NCBI RefSeq assembly: GCF_000972385.1 | Contig: NZ_JXTE01000077.1 | Coordinates: 1-34,984 of the forward strand | Source: Streptomyces sp. WM6386 | Lineage (GTDB): Bacteria; Actinomycetota; Actinomycetes; Streptomycetales; Streptomycetaceae | Reading direction: 5' to 3' | DNA: 34,984 bases | In this document: piece after piece, positions 17,819 through 26,028 of the stretch | How positions within the stretch are numbered: the stretch's first letter is position 1 | How the letters are laid out: each line of letters starts with the position of its first letter | Program-made: the position numbers and the translations under genes | The notes under the pieces: model-generated | Told to the model about the DNA's origin: nothing | The model's input: the letters and a program-made list of their open reading frames with translations, nothing else | Database searches by the model: none

Positions 17819-17932
17819 ATGAGCCTGTTCCGCGACGACGGCATCGTGCTGCGCACCCAGAGGCTGGGTGAGGCGGACCGGATCACGCCGCGCGCACCCA
17901 GGGAACGCACCACCCCGGGAGCCGCCCGATGA
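17819..17932 (+). pseudogene. Truncated duplicate of the recO 5' end
   Basis: A 37-codon frame whose first 22 codons ([20 protein letters not shown] and two more) repeat the start of recO, which begins 110 nt downstream. Over those 66 nt the copies differ at 10 positions; seven of the nine changed codons are synonymous and the other two are Ile/Val and Arg/Lys. After codon 22 the similarity fades and the frame ends in TGA that overlaps the recO ATG (ATGA). GGGAG lies upstream, so this frame may still be translated and feed ribosomes into recO. It looks like the remnant start of an older or incoming recO allele. Confidence 0.85.
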
Positions 17933-18675
17933 GCCTCTTCCGTGACGACGGCGTCGTGCTGCGCACCCAGAAACTCGGCGAAGCCGACCGCATCATCACC
18001 CTGCTCACCCGCGGTCACGGACGGGTACGGGCCGTGGCCCGCGGTGTCCGGCGCACCAAGTCCAAGTTCGGGGCGCGGCTCGAACCCTTCTCCCACGTCG
18101 ACGTGCAGTTCTTCGCGCGCGGCAGCGAGCTGGTCGGGCGCGCGCTGCCGCTGTGCACCCAGAGCGAGACCATCGCGCCGTACGGCGGCGGCATCGTCAG
18201 CGACTACGCGCGGTACACCGCCGGGACGGCCATGCTGGAGACGGCCGAGCGGTTCACCGACCACGAGGGCGAGCCGGCCGTACAGCAGTACCTACTGCTC
18301 GTCGGCGCCCTGCGGACGCTCTCCCGGGGCGAGCACGCCCCGAACCTGGTGCTCGACGCCTTCCTGCTGCGCTCCCTCGCCGTCAACGGGTACGCCCCGA
18401 GCTTCAGCGGCTGCGCCAAGTGCGGTCTGCCCGGGCCGAACCGGTTCTTCTCGGTCGGTTCGGGCGGTTCCGTCTGCGTGGACTGCCGGGTGCCGGGGAG
18501 CGTCGTACCCTCGCCGCAGACCCTGGAACTCCTCGGCGCGCTGCTTACGGGAGACTGGGAGACCGCGGACGCGAGCGAGCCGCGGCACGTCCGGGAGGGC
18601 AGCGGGCTGGTCTCCGCCTACCTGCACTGGCATCTGGAACGCGGGCTCCGCTCGCTGCGTTACGTAGAGAAGTAA
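17929..18675 (+). CDS. recO: DNA repair protein RecO
   Basis: Recombination mediator that, with RecR, loads RecA on SSB-coated DNA and anneals single strands in the RecF pathway. The 248 residues contain the N-terminal OB fold ([37 protein letters not shown]), the helical middle, and a C-terminal zinc site ([10 protein letters not shown] and CVDCR). GGGAG precedes the ATG at 17929, which also overlaps the stop of a truncated recO-start copy. It is followed by uppS after 23 nt, the usual actinobacterial arrangement. Confidence 0.97.
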   Translation: MSLFRDDGVVLRTQKLGEADRIITLLTRGHGRVRAVARGVRRTKSKFGARLEPFSHVDVQFFARGSELVGRALPLCTQSETIAPYGGGIVSDYARYTAGTAMLETAERFTDHEGEPAVQQYLLLVGALRTLSRGEHAPNLVLDAFLLRSLAVNGYAPSFSGCAKCGLPGPNRFFSVGSGGSVCVDCRVPGSVVPSPQTLELLGALLTGDWETADASEPRHVREGSGLVSAYLHWHLERGLRSLRYVEK

Positions 18676-18698
18676 GCCGAAGAGGAATCGAGAAGCAC

Positions 18699-19550
18699 AT
18701 GGTGGTAGGCCGGCTGTTGGGGCGCCAGCGCCGCGAGTACAAGTCGCCGGAGCCGCACCCGTCCGGCGCCCGTGCGCCGAAGCTGCCCGGCGAGCTCGTC
18801 CCCAAGCATGTGGCGATCGTCATGGACGGGAACGGCCGATGGGCCAAGGAGCGCGGGCTGCCGCGCACCGAGGGTCACAAGGTCGGTGCCGAGCGCGTTC
18901 TCGACGTGCTTCAGGGCGGGGTCGAGATCGGCGTCGGCGCCATCTCGCTGTACGCCTTCTCCACCGAGAACTGGAAGCGCTCGCCCGACGAGGTGCGCTT
19001 CCTGATGAACTTCAACCGTGACTTCATCCGCAAGACCCGTGACACCCTCGACGAGCTCGGTATCCGGGTGCGCTGGGTGGGCCGGATGCCCAAGCTGTGG
19101 AAGTCGGTCGCCAAGGAGCTCCAGATCGCCCAGGAGCAGACCAAGGACAACGACAAGCTCACCCTGTACTTCTGCATGAACTACGGCGGCCGTGCCGAGA
19201 TCGCCGACGCCGCGCAGGCCCTCGCCGAGGACGTCCGGGCCGGGCGCCTCGACCCGTCGAAGGTGACCGAGAAGACCTTCGCGAAGTACCTCTACTACCC
19301 GGACATGCCGGACGTGGACCTGTTCCTGCGCCCCAGTGGCGAGCAGCGCACCTCCAACTACCTGCTGTGGCAGAGCGCGTACGCCGAGATGGTCTTCCAG
19401 GACGTCCTGTGGCCGGACTTCGACCGCCGCGACCTGTGGCGGGCGTGTGTGGAGTTCGCCTCCCGGGACCGCCGCTTCGGTGGCGCGATCCCGAACGAGG
19501 AACTCCGGGCCATGCAGGGAAGGACTCCCGACCAGGGGGCCACCCCGTAG
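18699..19550 (+). CDS. uppS: Isoprenyl (undecaprenyl) diphosphate synthase
   Basis: cis-Prenyltransferase that extends an allylic diphosphate with isopentenyl diphosphate to make the polyprenyl carrier for peptidoglycan and other wall polymers. The 283 residues include the catalytic Asp and diphosphate loop in [16 protein letters not shown], the ENW motif in [11 protein letters not shown], and the substrate-binding [19 protein letters not shown] and [12 protein letters not shown]. The N-terminal extension of some 35 residues before the core ([16 protein letters not shown]) is common in actinobacteria. The ATG at 18699 and GTG at 18702 are both possible; GAGGA lies at 18682-18686. Streptomyces often have two such genes; product chain length cannot be read from sequence. 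Confidence 0.96.
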   Translation: MVVGRLLGRQRREYKSPEPHPSGARAPKLPGELVPKHVAIVMDGNGRWAKERGLPRTEGHKVGAERVLDVLQGGVEIGVGAISLYAFSTENWKRSPDEVRFLMNFNRDFIRKTRDTLDELGIRVRWVGRMPKLWKSVAKELQIAQEQTKDNDKLTLYFCMNYGGRAEIADAAQALAEDVRAGRLDPSKVTEKTFAKYLYYPDMPDVDLFLRPSGEQRTSNYLLWQSAYAEMVFQDVLWPDFDRRDLWRACVEFASRDRRFGGAIPNEELRAMQGRTPDQGATP

Positions 19551-19581
19551 CCGCCGCGCGTTCCCCCGGGCCGTCGACGCT

Positions 19582-19607
19582 GCGGGAGACCACCCACGGT
19601 CTCCCGC
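19582..19607. terminator. Bidirectional terminator between uppS and zur
   Basis: GCGGGAGACC-ACCCAC-GGTCTCCCGC is a perfect 10-bp stem with a 6-nt loop, placed between the convergent uppS and zur stops (19550 and 19643), so it can end transcripts from both sides. Confidence 0.85.
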
Positions 19608-19642
19608 GCGTTGAAACGGGGCCGCGGTGGAATCCGCTCGGG

Positions 19643-20062
19643 TCACCCCCCGGCGCGCCCCGCGCAGTCCGCGCATGTGCCGAAGATCTCGACCGTGTGC
19701 GCCACATTGACGTAGCCGTGCTCCGCCGCGATCGCCTCGGCCCACTTCTCCACCGCCGGGCCCTCGACCTCGACGGCCTTGCCGCACACCCGGCACACCA
19801 GGTGGTGGTGGTGGTCGCCGGTGGAGCAGCGGCGGTAGACGGACTCGCCGTCGGAGGTGCGCAGGACGTCGACCTCGCCCGCGTCGGCGAGGTTCTGGAG
19901 CGTGCGGTAGACCGTGGTCAGGCCGACCGAGTCGCCCTTGTGCTTGAGCATGTCGTGGAGTTCCTGCGCACTGCGGAACTCGTCGACCTCGTCGAGCGCC
20001 GCCGCCACGGCGGCCCGCTGTCGGGTCGCGCGGCCCTTGACGGGCGGTCCAGCGGTCGTCAC
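19643..20062 (-). CDS. zur: Zinc uptake regulator Zur (Fur family)
   Basis: Zinc-sensing repressor of 139 residues. The winged-helix DNA-binding domain spans the first 80 residues (RQRAAVAAALDEVDEFRSAQELHD, LTTVYRTLQNLADAGEVD) and the dimer/metal domain carries GDHHHHLVCRVCGK and GTCADCAG, the His cluster and paired CxxC motifs that bind regulatory and structural zinc. The GTG at 20062 is preceded by GGAGG 6 nt upstream. It sits downstream of, and reads with, a zinc ABC transporter operon that has a Zur box at its head, which separates it from Fur or the peroxide regulators of Streptomyces. A hairpin and possible internal promoter lie between it and znuB. Confidence 0.95.
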   Translation of the reverse strand: MTTAGPPVKGRATRQRAAVAAALDEVDEFRSAQELHDMLKHKGDSVGLTTVYRTLQNLADAGEVDVLRTSDGESVYRRCSTGDHHHHLVCRVCGKAVEVEGPAVEKWAEAIAAEHGYVNVAHTVEIFGTCADCAGRAGG

Positions 20063-20088
20063 CGGTTGCCTCCTCACGTCTGCACTTG

Positions 20089-20110
20089 CCGGGCCATTGT
20101 GCCAGCCCGG
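20089..20110. promoter_or_regulatory. Hairpin and possible zur promoter in the znuB-zur gap
   Basis: CCGGGC-CATTGTGCCA-GCCCGG forms a 6-bp stem with a 10-nt loop. On the minus strand the loop reads GGCACAATG, where CACAAT could serve as a -10 box for separate zur transcription. It may be a weak terminator that lowers readthrough from the transporter genes. Confidence 0.35.
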
Positions 20111-20121
20111 TCTGTGCGGAG

Positions 20122-21024
20122 TCAGACGCCGACCTTCCCGGTCGCCTCCCGGCCGGCCGGAATCGTGCACTCCGCCGGGTCGCCGCCGGGCTGCGCCGCG
20201 GCCGCCTGACGGGCTCGGCGCCGGGCGAGCGGGGTCGCCAGCACGGTCAGCACGATGAACGCGCCGATGGTCAGCAGCACGATCGTCGCGCCGGGCGGGA
20301 CGTCCTGGTAGTACGACGTCACCGTGCCCCCGATGGTCACGCTGACGCCGATGGCCACGGCGATCGCGAAGGTCGCCGCGAAGCTGCGGGTGAGCTGCTG
20401 CGCCGCCGCCACGGGCACCACCATCAGGGCCGACACCAGGAGCAGGCCGACCACACGCATGGCCACCGTCACGGTCACGGCCGCCGTGATCGCGGTCAGC
20501 AGGTTCAGGGCGCGCACCGGCAGGCCCGTGACGCGCGCGAACTCCTCGTCCTGGCTGACCGCGAAGAGCTGCCGGCGCAGGCCCAGGGTGACCAACACCA
20601 CGAAGGCGGCGAGCACACAGATCGCGGTCACATCGTCCTGCGAGACCGTCGAGAGCGACCCGAACAGATAGGAAGTCAGGTTCGCGTTGGAGCCCGTCGG
20701 CGCGAGGTTGATGAACATCACGCCGCCGGCCATGCCGCCGTAGAAGAGCATCGCGAGGGCGATGTCGCCGCGGGTGCGGCCGAACCAGCGGATCAGCTCC
20801 ATGAGGACCGCGCCGAGGACCGACACGATCGTCGCCGTCCACACCGGCGACCAGGAGAGCAGGAAGCCGAGGCCGACGCCGGTCATCGCGACGTGGCCGA
20901 TACCGTCGCCCATGAGGGCCTGGCGGCGCTGGACCAGGTAGATGCCGATCGCGGGGGCCGTGATGCCGACGAGGACGGCGGCGAGCAGAGCCCGTTGCAT
21001 GAAGGCGTAGTTCAGGAATTCCAT
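20122..21024 (-). CDS. znuB: Zinc ABC transporter permease ZnuB
   Basis: Membrane subunit of the zinc importer, ABC-3 family, 300 residues with about eight to nine TM helices (LLAAVLVGITAPAIGIYLVQRR onward). The GDGIGHVAMTGVGLG stretch and the cytoplasmic loop QLFAVSQDEEFARVTGLPVRALN, which contacts the ATPase, are characteristic. The tail after the last TM helix is basic (ARRRARQAAAAQPGG). Its ATG shares one base with the znuC stop (TGATG at 21026-21022), so translation is coupled. Repression by Zur at the znuA promoter is expected. Confidence 0.94.
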   Translation of the reverse strand: MEFLNYAFMQRALLAAVLVGITAPAIGIYLVQRRQALMGDGIGHVAMTGVGLGFLLSWSPVWTATIVSVLGAVLMELIRWFGRTRGDIALAMLFYGGMAGGVMFINLAPTGSNANLTSYLFGSLSTVSQDDVTAICVLAAFVVLVTLGLRRQLFAVSQDEEFARVTGLPVRALNLLTAITAAVTVTVAMRVVGLLLVSALMVVPVAAAQQLTRSFAATFAIAVAIGVSVTIGGTVTSYYQDVPPGATIVLLTIGAFIVLTVLATPLARRRARQAAAAQPGGDPAECTIPAGREATGKVGV

Positions 21025-21812
21025 CAGCTCAGCAGTCCCGTCCGGATCGGTTCGGCGTCGTGAGCCGCGTGCGGGTGTACGTGGTCGTGGCCGGGCAGCG
21101 CGTGCTGGCCGACGGCCTTCGGGGGCGGGCCGTCGTGCATCACGCAGCCGTCGCGCAGGACGACCGCGCGGTCGATCAGCGGCTCCAGGGGGCCCAGTTC
21201 ATGGAGGACGAGGAGGACGGTCGCCCCCTGTGCCACCTGCTCGCGCAGGGTCCGCGCCAGCACCTCCTGGCTGGCCAGGTCGACGCCCGCCATCGGCTCG
21301 TCCATGATCAGCAGTTCGGGGTCGGAGGCCAGTGCGCGGGCGATGAGTACGCGCTGGTGCTGGCCGCCGGAGAGGGCGTTCACGGAGTCCTTGGCGCGGT
21401 CCGCCATGCCGACCAGCTCCAGGGCGTGGCGTACGGCCGCGTGGTCGGCCTTGCGCAGCATGCCGAAGCGGGCCCGGGAGAGGCGGCCGGAGGCGACGAT
21501 CTCGGTCACGGTGGCGGGCACGCCGCCCGCGGCCGTGGTGCGCTGCGGGACGTAGCCCACGCGCGCCCAGTCGCGGAACCGGCGGCGCGGGGTGCCGAAC
21601 AGCTCGATCTCGCCGGCCGCGACCGGCACCTGGCCGATGACGCTGCGCACGGCCGTGGACTTGCCCGAGCCGTTGGCGCCGAGCAGCGCGACGACCTCAC
21701 CGCGGTGCACGGTGAGGTCGATGCCGCGCAGGACGGGACGTGAGCCCAGGTCGGCGCGGACACCACGCATCGATATGACGGGCTCGGTCACAAGGGCCTC
21801 CGGGATGCTCAT
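21024..21812 (-). CDS. znuC: Zinc ABC transporter ATP-binding protein ZnuC
   Basis: Cytoplasmic ATPase that powers zinc import, 262 residues. Walker A LLGANGSGKST, Q-loop in VGYVPQRTT, signature LSGGQHQRVLIARAL, Walker B ELLIMDEPMAGVD and the switch His in LLVLHELG are all present. The C-terminal tail is His-rich (GQHALPGHDHVHPHAAHDAEP), a feature common in zinc-handling proteins that may bind metal. It starts in an ATGA overlap with the znuA stop and ends overlapping the znuB start. Confidence 0.95.
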   Translation of the reverse strand: MSIPEALVTEPVISMRGVRADLGSRPVLRGIDLTVHRGEVVALLGANGSGKSTAVRSVIGQVPVAAGEIELFGTPRRRFRDWARVGYVPQRTTAAGGVPATVTEIVASGRLSRARFGMLRKADHAAVRHALELVGMADRAKDSVNALSGGQHQRVLIARALASDPELLIMDEPMAGVDLASQEVLARTLREQVAQGATVLLVLHELGPLEPLIDRAVVLRDGCVMHDGPPPKAVGQHALPGHDHVHPHAAHDAEPIRTGLLS

Positions 21813-22771
21813 TTGGCGCCTAGAGCCTTCTGCAGCGCCGAGAGGTTGGACTCCATGACCTGGAAGTAGTCGTCGCCCTTGGACTTGTCGGTGATCCCCT
21901 CGAGCGGGTCGAGGACGTCCGTCTTCAGTCCCGCGTCCTGGGCGAGGGTCTTCGCGGTCTTGTCGGACACCAGTGTCTCGTAGAACACGGTGGTCACACC
22001 GTCGGCCTTGGCCTCGGTCTGGAGCTCCTTGATCCGGGCCGGGCTGGGCTCGCTCTCCGGGTCCAGGCCGGAGATGGCCTCCTGGGTGAGGCCGTAGCGC
22101 TCGGCGAGGTAGCCGAAGGCGGCGTGGTTGGTGAAGAAGACCTTGGTCGCGCTGTTCTTCAGCCCGTCCTCGTACGCGGTGTCGAGGGCGTCGAGCTTCT
22201 TCGTCAGCGCGGCGGCGTTCTTCTTGTAGTCGGCCGCGTGGTCGGGGTCGGCCTTCTCGAAGGCCTTGGCGACGCCCTCGGCGACCTCACGGTACTTCAC
22301 CGGGTCGAGCCAGAGGTGCGGGTCGAGGGCGTGCTCCTCCTCTTCCCCGGCGGGCTCTTCCTCGGCGGCTCCGTGCTCGTGCTCGACGTCGCCGTGGTCC
22401 TCCAGCTTGGTCAGCGAGGCCGCGTCGATCTTCGTCTTGACCCCGGACTGGGAGACGGCCTCGTCGACGGCCGGCTGGAGGCTCTTGAGGTAGAGCACGG
22501 CGTCCGCCTCGCCCAGCTCGGCGGTCTGCTTGGTGCTGAGCTCCAGGTCGTGCGGTTCCTGACCGGGCTCGGTGAGCGTGGTGACGTTCACGTGGTCCCC
22601 GCCGATCTGCTGGGCGAGGTACTGCATCGGGTAGAACGACGCGACGACGTCGAACTTGTCCGTGTCGCCGGCCGCGGCGCTGTCGGTCGAGCAGGCGGAC
22701 AGGGCGCCGAGACCGAGAGCGGTGACGGCCGCGATCGCGATCCCGGATATGTGGTGTCGTCGTACGTTCAT
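21809..22771 (-). CDS. znuA: Zinc-binding lipoprotein ZnuA
   Basis: Extracellular, membrane-anchored binding protein of cluster A-I. From the ATG at 22771 (320 residues) the signal MNVRRHHISGIAIAAVTALGLGALSAC ends in a lipobox LSAC. The mature part has the metal ligand His in EPGQEPHDLELS, a flexible loop rich in His and Glu (DHGDVEHEHGAAEEEPAGEEEEHALDPHLWLDP) typical of zinc rather than manganese binding, and NHAAFGYLAERYGL. Two upstream ATGs (22780, 22789) overlap the Zur box and promoter, so 22771 is chosen. No Shine-Dalgarno sequence precedes it, and promoter spacing suggests a leaderless mRNA. Confidence 0.95.
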   Translation of the reverse strand: MNVRRHHISGIAIAAVTALGLGALSACSTDSAAAGDTDKFDVVASFYPMQYLAQQIGGDHVNVTTLTEPGQEPHDLELSTKQTAELGEADAVLYLKSLQPAVDEAVSQSGVKTKIDAASLTKLEDHGDVEHEHGAAEEEPAGEEEEHALDPHLWLDPVKYREVAEGVAKAFEKADPDHAADYKKNAAALTKKLDALDTAYEDGLKNSATKVFFTNHAAFGYLAERYGLTQEAISGLDPESEPSPARIKELQTEAKADGVTTVFYETLVSDKTAKTLAQDAGLKTDVLDPLEGITDKSKGDDYFQVMESNLSALQKALGAK

Positions 22772-22785
22772 GACAGTCATTTTCA
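22771..22785 (-). promoter_or_regulatory. Zur box at the znuA start
   Basis: Read on the minus strand, TGAAAATGACTGTCA is a 7-1-7 dyad with five of seven arm positions symmetric, close to the TGAAAATGATTTTCA-like operators known for Streptomyces Zur. It covers the predicted -10 box and abuts the znuA ATG, so zinc-loaded Zur would block polymerase directly. Confidence 0.75.
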
Positions 22786-22809
22786 ACAAATATGGAAACG
22801 GTTGTCAAC
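22779..22809 (-). promoter_or_regulatory. znuA promoter
   Basis: On the minus strand a perfect -35 TTGACA (22809-22804) is followed after 18-19 bp by TGAAAAT, which can supply the -10 hexamer. The start of transcription would then fall at or within a few bases of the ATG at 22771. Confidence 0.55.
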
Positions 22810-22853
22810 AAAGCGTGGTAGGAGGCCCGCGAGGGCCCGTAGACCGAACCGAT

Positions 22854-22884
22854 TTGATTGAGGGGCAGGCCCCGCCGGTAACCT
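22854..22884 (+). promoter_or_regulatory. Candidate glyS promoter
   Basis: TTGATT (22854-22859) and TAACCT (22879-22884) with a 19-bp spacer fit a housekeeping promoter, predicting a start near 22891 and a leader of about 80 nt before glyS. Confidence 0.45.
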
Positions 22885-22898
22885 GAAGCATTCGCTCT

Positions 22899-22940
22899 GA
22901 AGCACTGCTCGATCGCACCGTTCGATCGCAGAGATGCTTC
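22899..22940 (+). promoter_or_regulatory. Leader hairpin upstream of glyS
   Basis: GAAGCA (22899-22904) pairs with TGCTTC (22935-22940), and inside it TGCTCGATCG pairs with CGATCGCA across a 7-nt loop with a one-base bulge, giving an extended stem in the predicted 5' untranslated RNA. It lacks T-box features that I could recognise. It may affect glyS mRNA stability or control. Confidence 0.4.
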
Positions 22941-22970
22941 GTCGCCCGTCGTCGTAATGAAGAGAGCACC

Positions 22971-24353
<1,383 letters not shown>

Positions 24354-24395
24354 CGCCGTTCGCGGTCTCGCTCGACCGCGCTCGGCAGCGGGCAT

Positions 24396-24434
24396 CCGAA
24401 GCCCCCGCGTCCTCGACGGACGCGGGGGCTTCGG
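24396..24434. terminator. glyS terminator
   Basis: A perfect 17-bp stem (CCGAAGCCCCCGCGTCC at 24396-24412 with its complement at 24418-24434) and TCGAC loop lies 42 nt after glyS and 21 nt before the convergent SDR stop. It can act in both directions and is one of the strongest hairpins in the window. Confidence 0.9.
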
Positions 24435-24455
24435 CGTATCCGGGCGCGGGCGGGG

Positions 24456-25229
24456 TCAGTTGGCGGTGTGGCCGCCGTCCACCGCGAGGGCGGCGCCCGT
24501 GGCGAAGGAGGCGCGGTCGCTGAGCAGCCACAGCGCCGCCTCGGCGATTTCGGCGGGTTCTGCCATCCGCTTCTGCATCTGCCGGGCGACGAAGTGCTCC
24601 GCGAGCTCCGGACGGCCTTCGACGGCCTGGGCGATCATCTCGGTACGGGTCGTGCCCACCAGGAGGGTGTTGATCCGGATACCGCGCTCGGCGTACTCCG
24701 CCGCGGCCGCCCGGGTCAGACCGAGCACCGCGTGCTTGGCGGCGACATAGGGCACCGGGGCGCCGGTCGCCCCCATCGCGGCCGTGCTGGCGGTGTTGAC
24801 GACGGCACCCCCGCCGGCCGCCAGCATCACCGGGATCTGGGCGCGCAGACAGTTCCAGGTGCCGCGCACGTTGACGTCCATGACACGGTCGAAGTGGGCC
24901 TCGTCGAGTTCGTGCAGGGGAGCGATCTTGTCGCCGGCGTATCCGGCGTTGTTGAACGCCCCGTCCAGCGCCCCGAACCGCTCCGTCGCGGTGGCCACCG
25001 CGCGGCGGACGTCCTCGGCGTCCGCGACGTCGCCCGCGCTGACCGCCGCCCGGCCGCCCGCCGCGGAGATCTCCTCGGCGAGCTGGTCCAGGGTCTTCTC
25101 GCGCCGGGCCATGAGGACCACGGCCGCCCCCTCCGCCGCGAACAGCCGGGCGGCGGCCTCGCCGATCCCGCTGGACGCGCCGGTGATCATCACGACTTTG
25201 CCGGAGAGTATTCCGTTCCTGTCAGTCAT
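24456..25229 (-). CDS. SDR family oxidoreductase
   Basis: Classical short-chain dehydrogenase/reductase, 257 residues, NAD(P)-dependent and cytoplasmic. The cofactor loop is VMITGASSGIGEAAA, the basic residues in LMARREKT suggest NADPH, the adenine loop is AFNNAGYAG, and the catalytic Ser, Tyr and Lys are in NTASTAAMGATG and VPYVAAKHAVLG. The C-terminus has the usual LLSDRASFATGAALAVDGG. The substrate cannot be predicted. The ATG at 25229 has a second possible Met upstream but no clear ribosome site. It is divergent from the LysE exporter, with 138 nt between them. Confidence 0.93.
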   Translation of the reverse strand: MTDRNGILSGKVVMITGASSGIGEAAARLFAAEGAAVVLMARREKTLDQLAEEISAAGGRAAVSAGDVADAEDVRRAVATATERFGALDGAFNNAGYAGDKIAPLHELDEAHFDRVMDVNVRGTWNCLRAQIPVMLAAGGGAVVNTASTAAMGATGAPVPYVAAKHAVLGLTRAAAAEYAERGIRINTLLVGTTRTEMIAQAVEGRPELAEHFVARQMQKRMAEPAEIAEAALWLLSDRASFATGAALAVDGGHTAN

Positions 25230-25297
25230 CCGATCAGTAAATCCCGGAGTGCCGGGTTCCGGGTAAGTCCCTTTGCGACCAGCCGGGTTGGCGCCCC

Positions 25298-25328
25298 CGA
25301 TTGGTCCGCCATGGAGCCGCGCGATTGG
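25298..25328. promoter_or_regulatory. Direct repeat CGATTGG in the SDR-lysE divergent region
   Basis: CGATTGG occurs at 25298-25304 and 25322-25328, starts 24 bp apart (just over two helical turns), flanking a GGTCC-GCCATGG-AGCC partial dyad. Tandem half-sites between divergent genes suggest a regulator site; the protein is not identified. Confidence 0.3.
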
Positions 25329-25367
25329 CCCTGTGGGGCGATCACCGGCCGCGGCAGGGTGGTCCGC

Positions 25368-25979
25368 ATGAGTCTCGCGTTCCTGCTGACCACCCTCGTC
25401 GTGGTCGCCACTCCCGGTACCGGTGTCGTCTACACGCTCGCGGCGGGGCTGTCGCGCGGGCGGCGCGCGAGTGTCGTCGCCGCGTTCGGCTGCACCCTGG
25501 GGATCGTGCCGCACATGGTGGCGGCGATCACCGGGGTGGCGGCGCTGCTGCATGCGAGCGCGACGGCGTTCCAGGTCCTGAAGTACGCCGGTGTCGCGTA
25601 TCTGCTGTGGATGGCGTGGGCGACGCTGCGGGACCGGGAGGCGATCGCCGTGGAGCGGGACGCCGCTCCCGTCTCCGCGGGGCGGGTCGTCGTCCGGGCC
25701 GTGCTGATCAACGTCCTCAATCCGAAGCTGACGATCTTCTTCTTCGCGTTCCTGCCGCAGTTCGTGCCGTCGGGGGAGTCGGGCGCGCTGCTTCGGATGC
25801 TGGTGCTGAGCGGGGTGTTCATGCTGGCCACCTTTGTGGTGTTCGCCGCGTACGGGGTGCTGGCGGCGTCGGTCCGCCGTCATGTGATCGGGCGGCCGAG
25901 GGTGATGGCGTGGCTGCGGCGGAGTTTCGCTGGGTCGTTCGTGCTGCTCGGGGCCAAGCTGGCCACGACGGACGCATGA
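25368..25979 (+). CDS. LysE/RhtB family amino-acid exporter
   Basis: Small membrane exporter, 203 residues and about five to six TM helices. The N-terminus LLTTLVVVATPGTGVVYTLAAGLSRGRR holds the conserved PG-x(5)T motif of the RhtB branch of the LysE superfamily, and LINVLNPKLTIFFFAFLPQFV carries the conserved NPK-FF-PQF segment. Family members export amino acids or homoserine lactone-like compounds; the substrate here is unknown. The stop codon lies inside the 40-bp palindrome at 25975-26014. Confidence 0.93.
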   Translation: MSLAFLLTTLVVVATPGTGVVYTLAAGLSRGRRASVVAAFGCTLGIVPHMVAAITGVAALLHASATAFQVLKYAGVAYLLWMAWATLRDREAIAVERDAAPVSAGRVVVRAVLINVLNPKLTIFFFAFLPQFVPSGESGALLRMLVLSGVFMLATFVVFAAYGVLAASVRRHVIGRPRVMAWLRRSFAGSFVLLGAKLATTDA

Positions 25980-26014
25980 CAGCTGACAGATATTGAAATC
26001 TGTCAGCTGTCATG
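25975..26014. promoter_or_regulatory. Perfect 40-bp palindromic operator with four TGACAG half-sites
   Basis: Arms of 17 bp (25975-25991 and 25998-26014) are exact complements around a 6-bp centre ATTGAA. Each arm contains TGACAG twice in tandem (TGACAGC TGACAGA), mirrored in the other arm. The repeat spans the lysE stop and ends 14 bp before the aldo/keto reductase ATG, so it covers the reductase promoter. A TetR-family regulator encoded two genes on is the obvious candidate to bind it. It could double as a terminator for lysE. Confidence 0.8.
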
Positions 26015-26028
26015 TCATGGTGGAGGGC

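Noticed and set aside
22890..22970. T-box riboswitch before glyS
   Set aside because: A hairpin is present, but I could not find the T-box sequence or a terminator/antiterminator pair, and the leader is too short.
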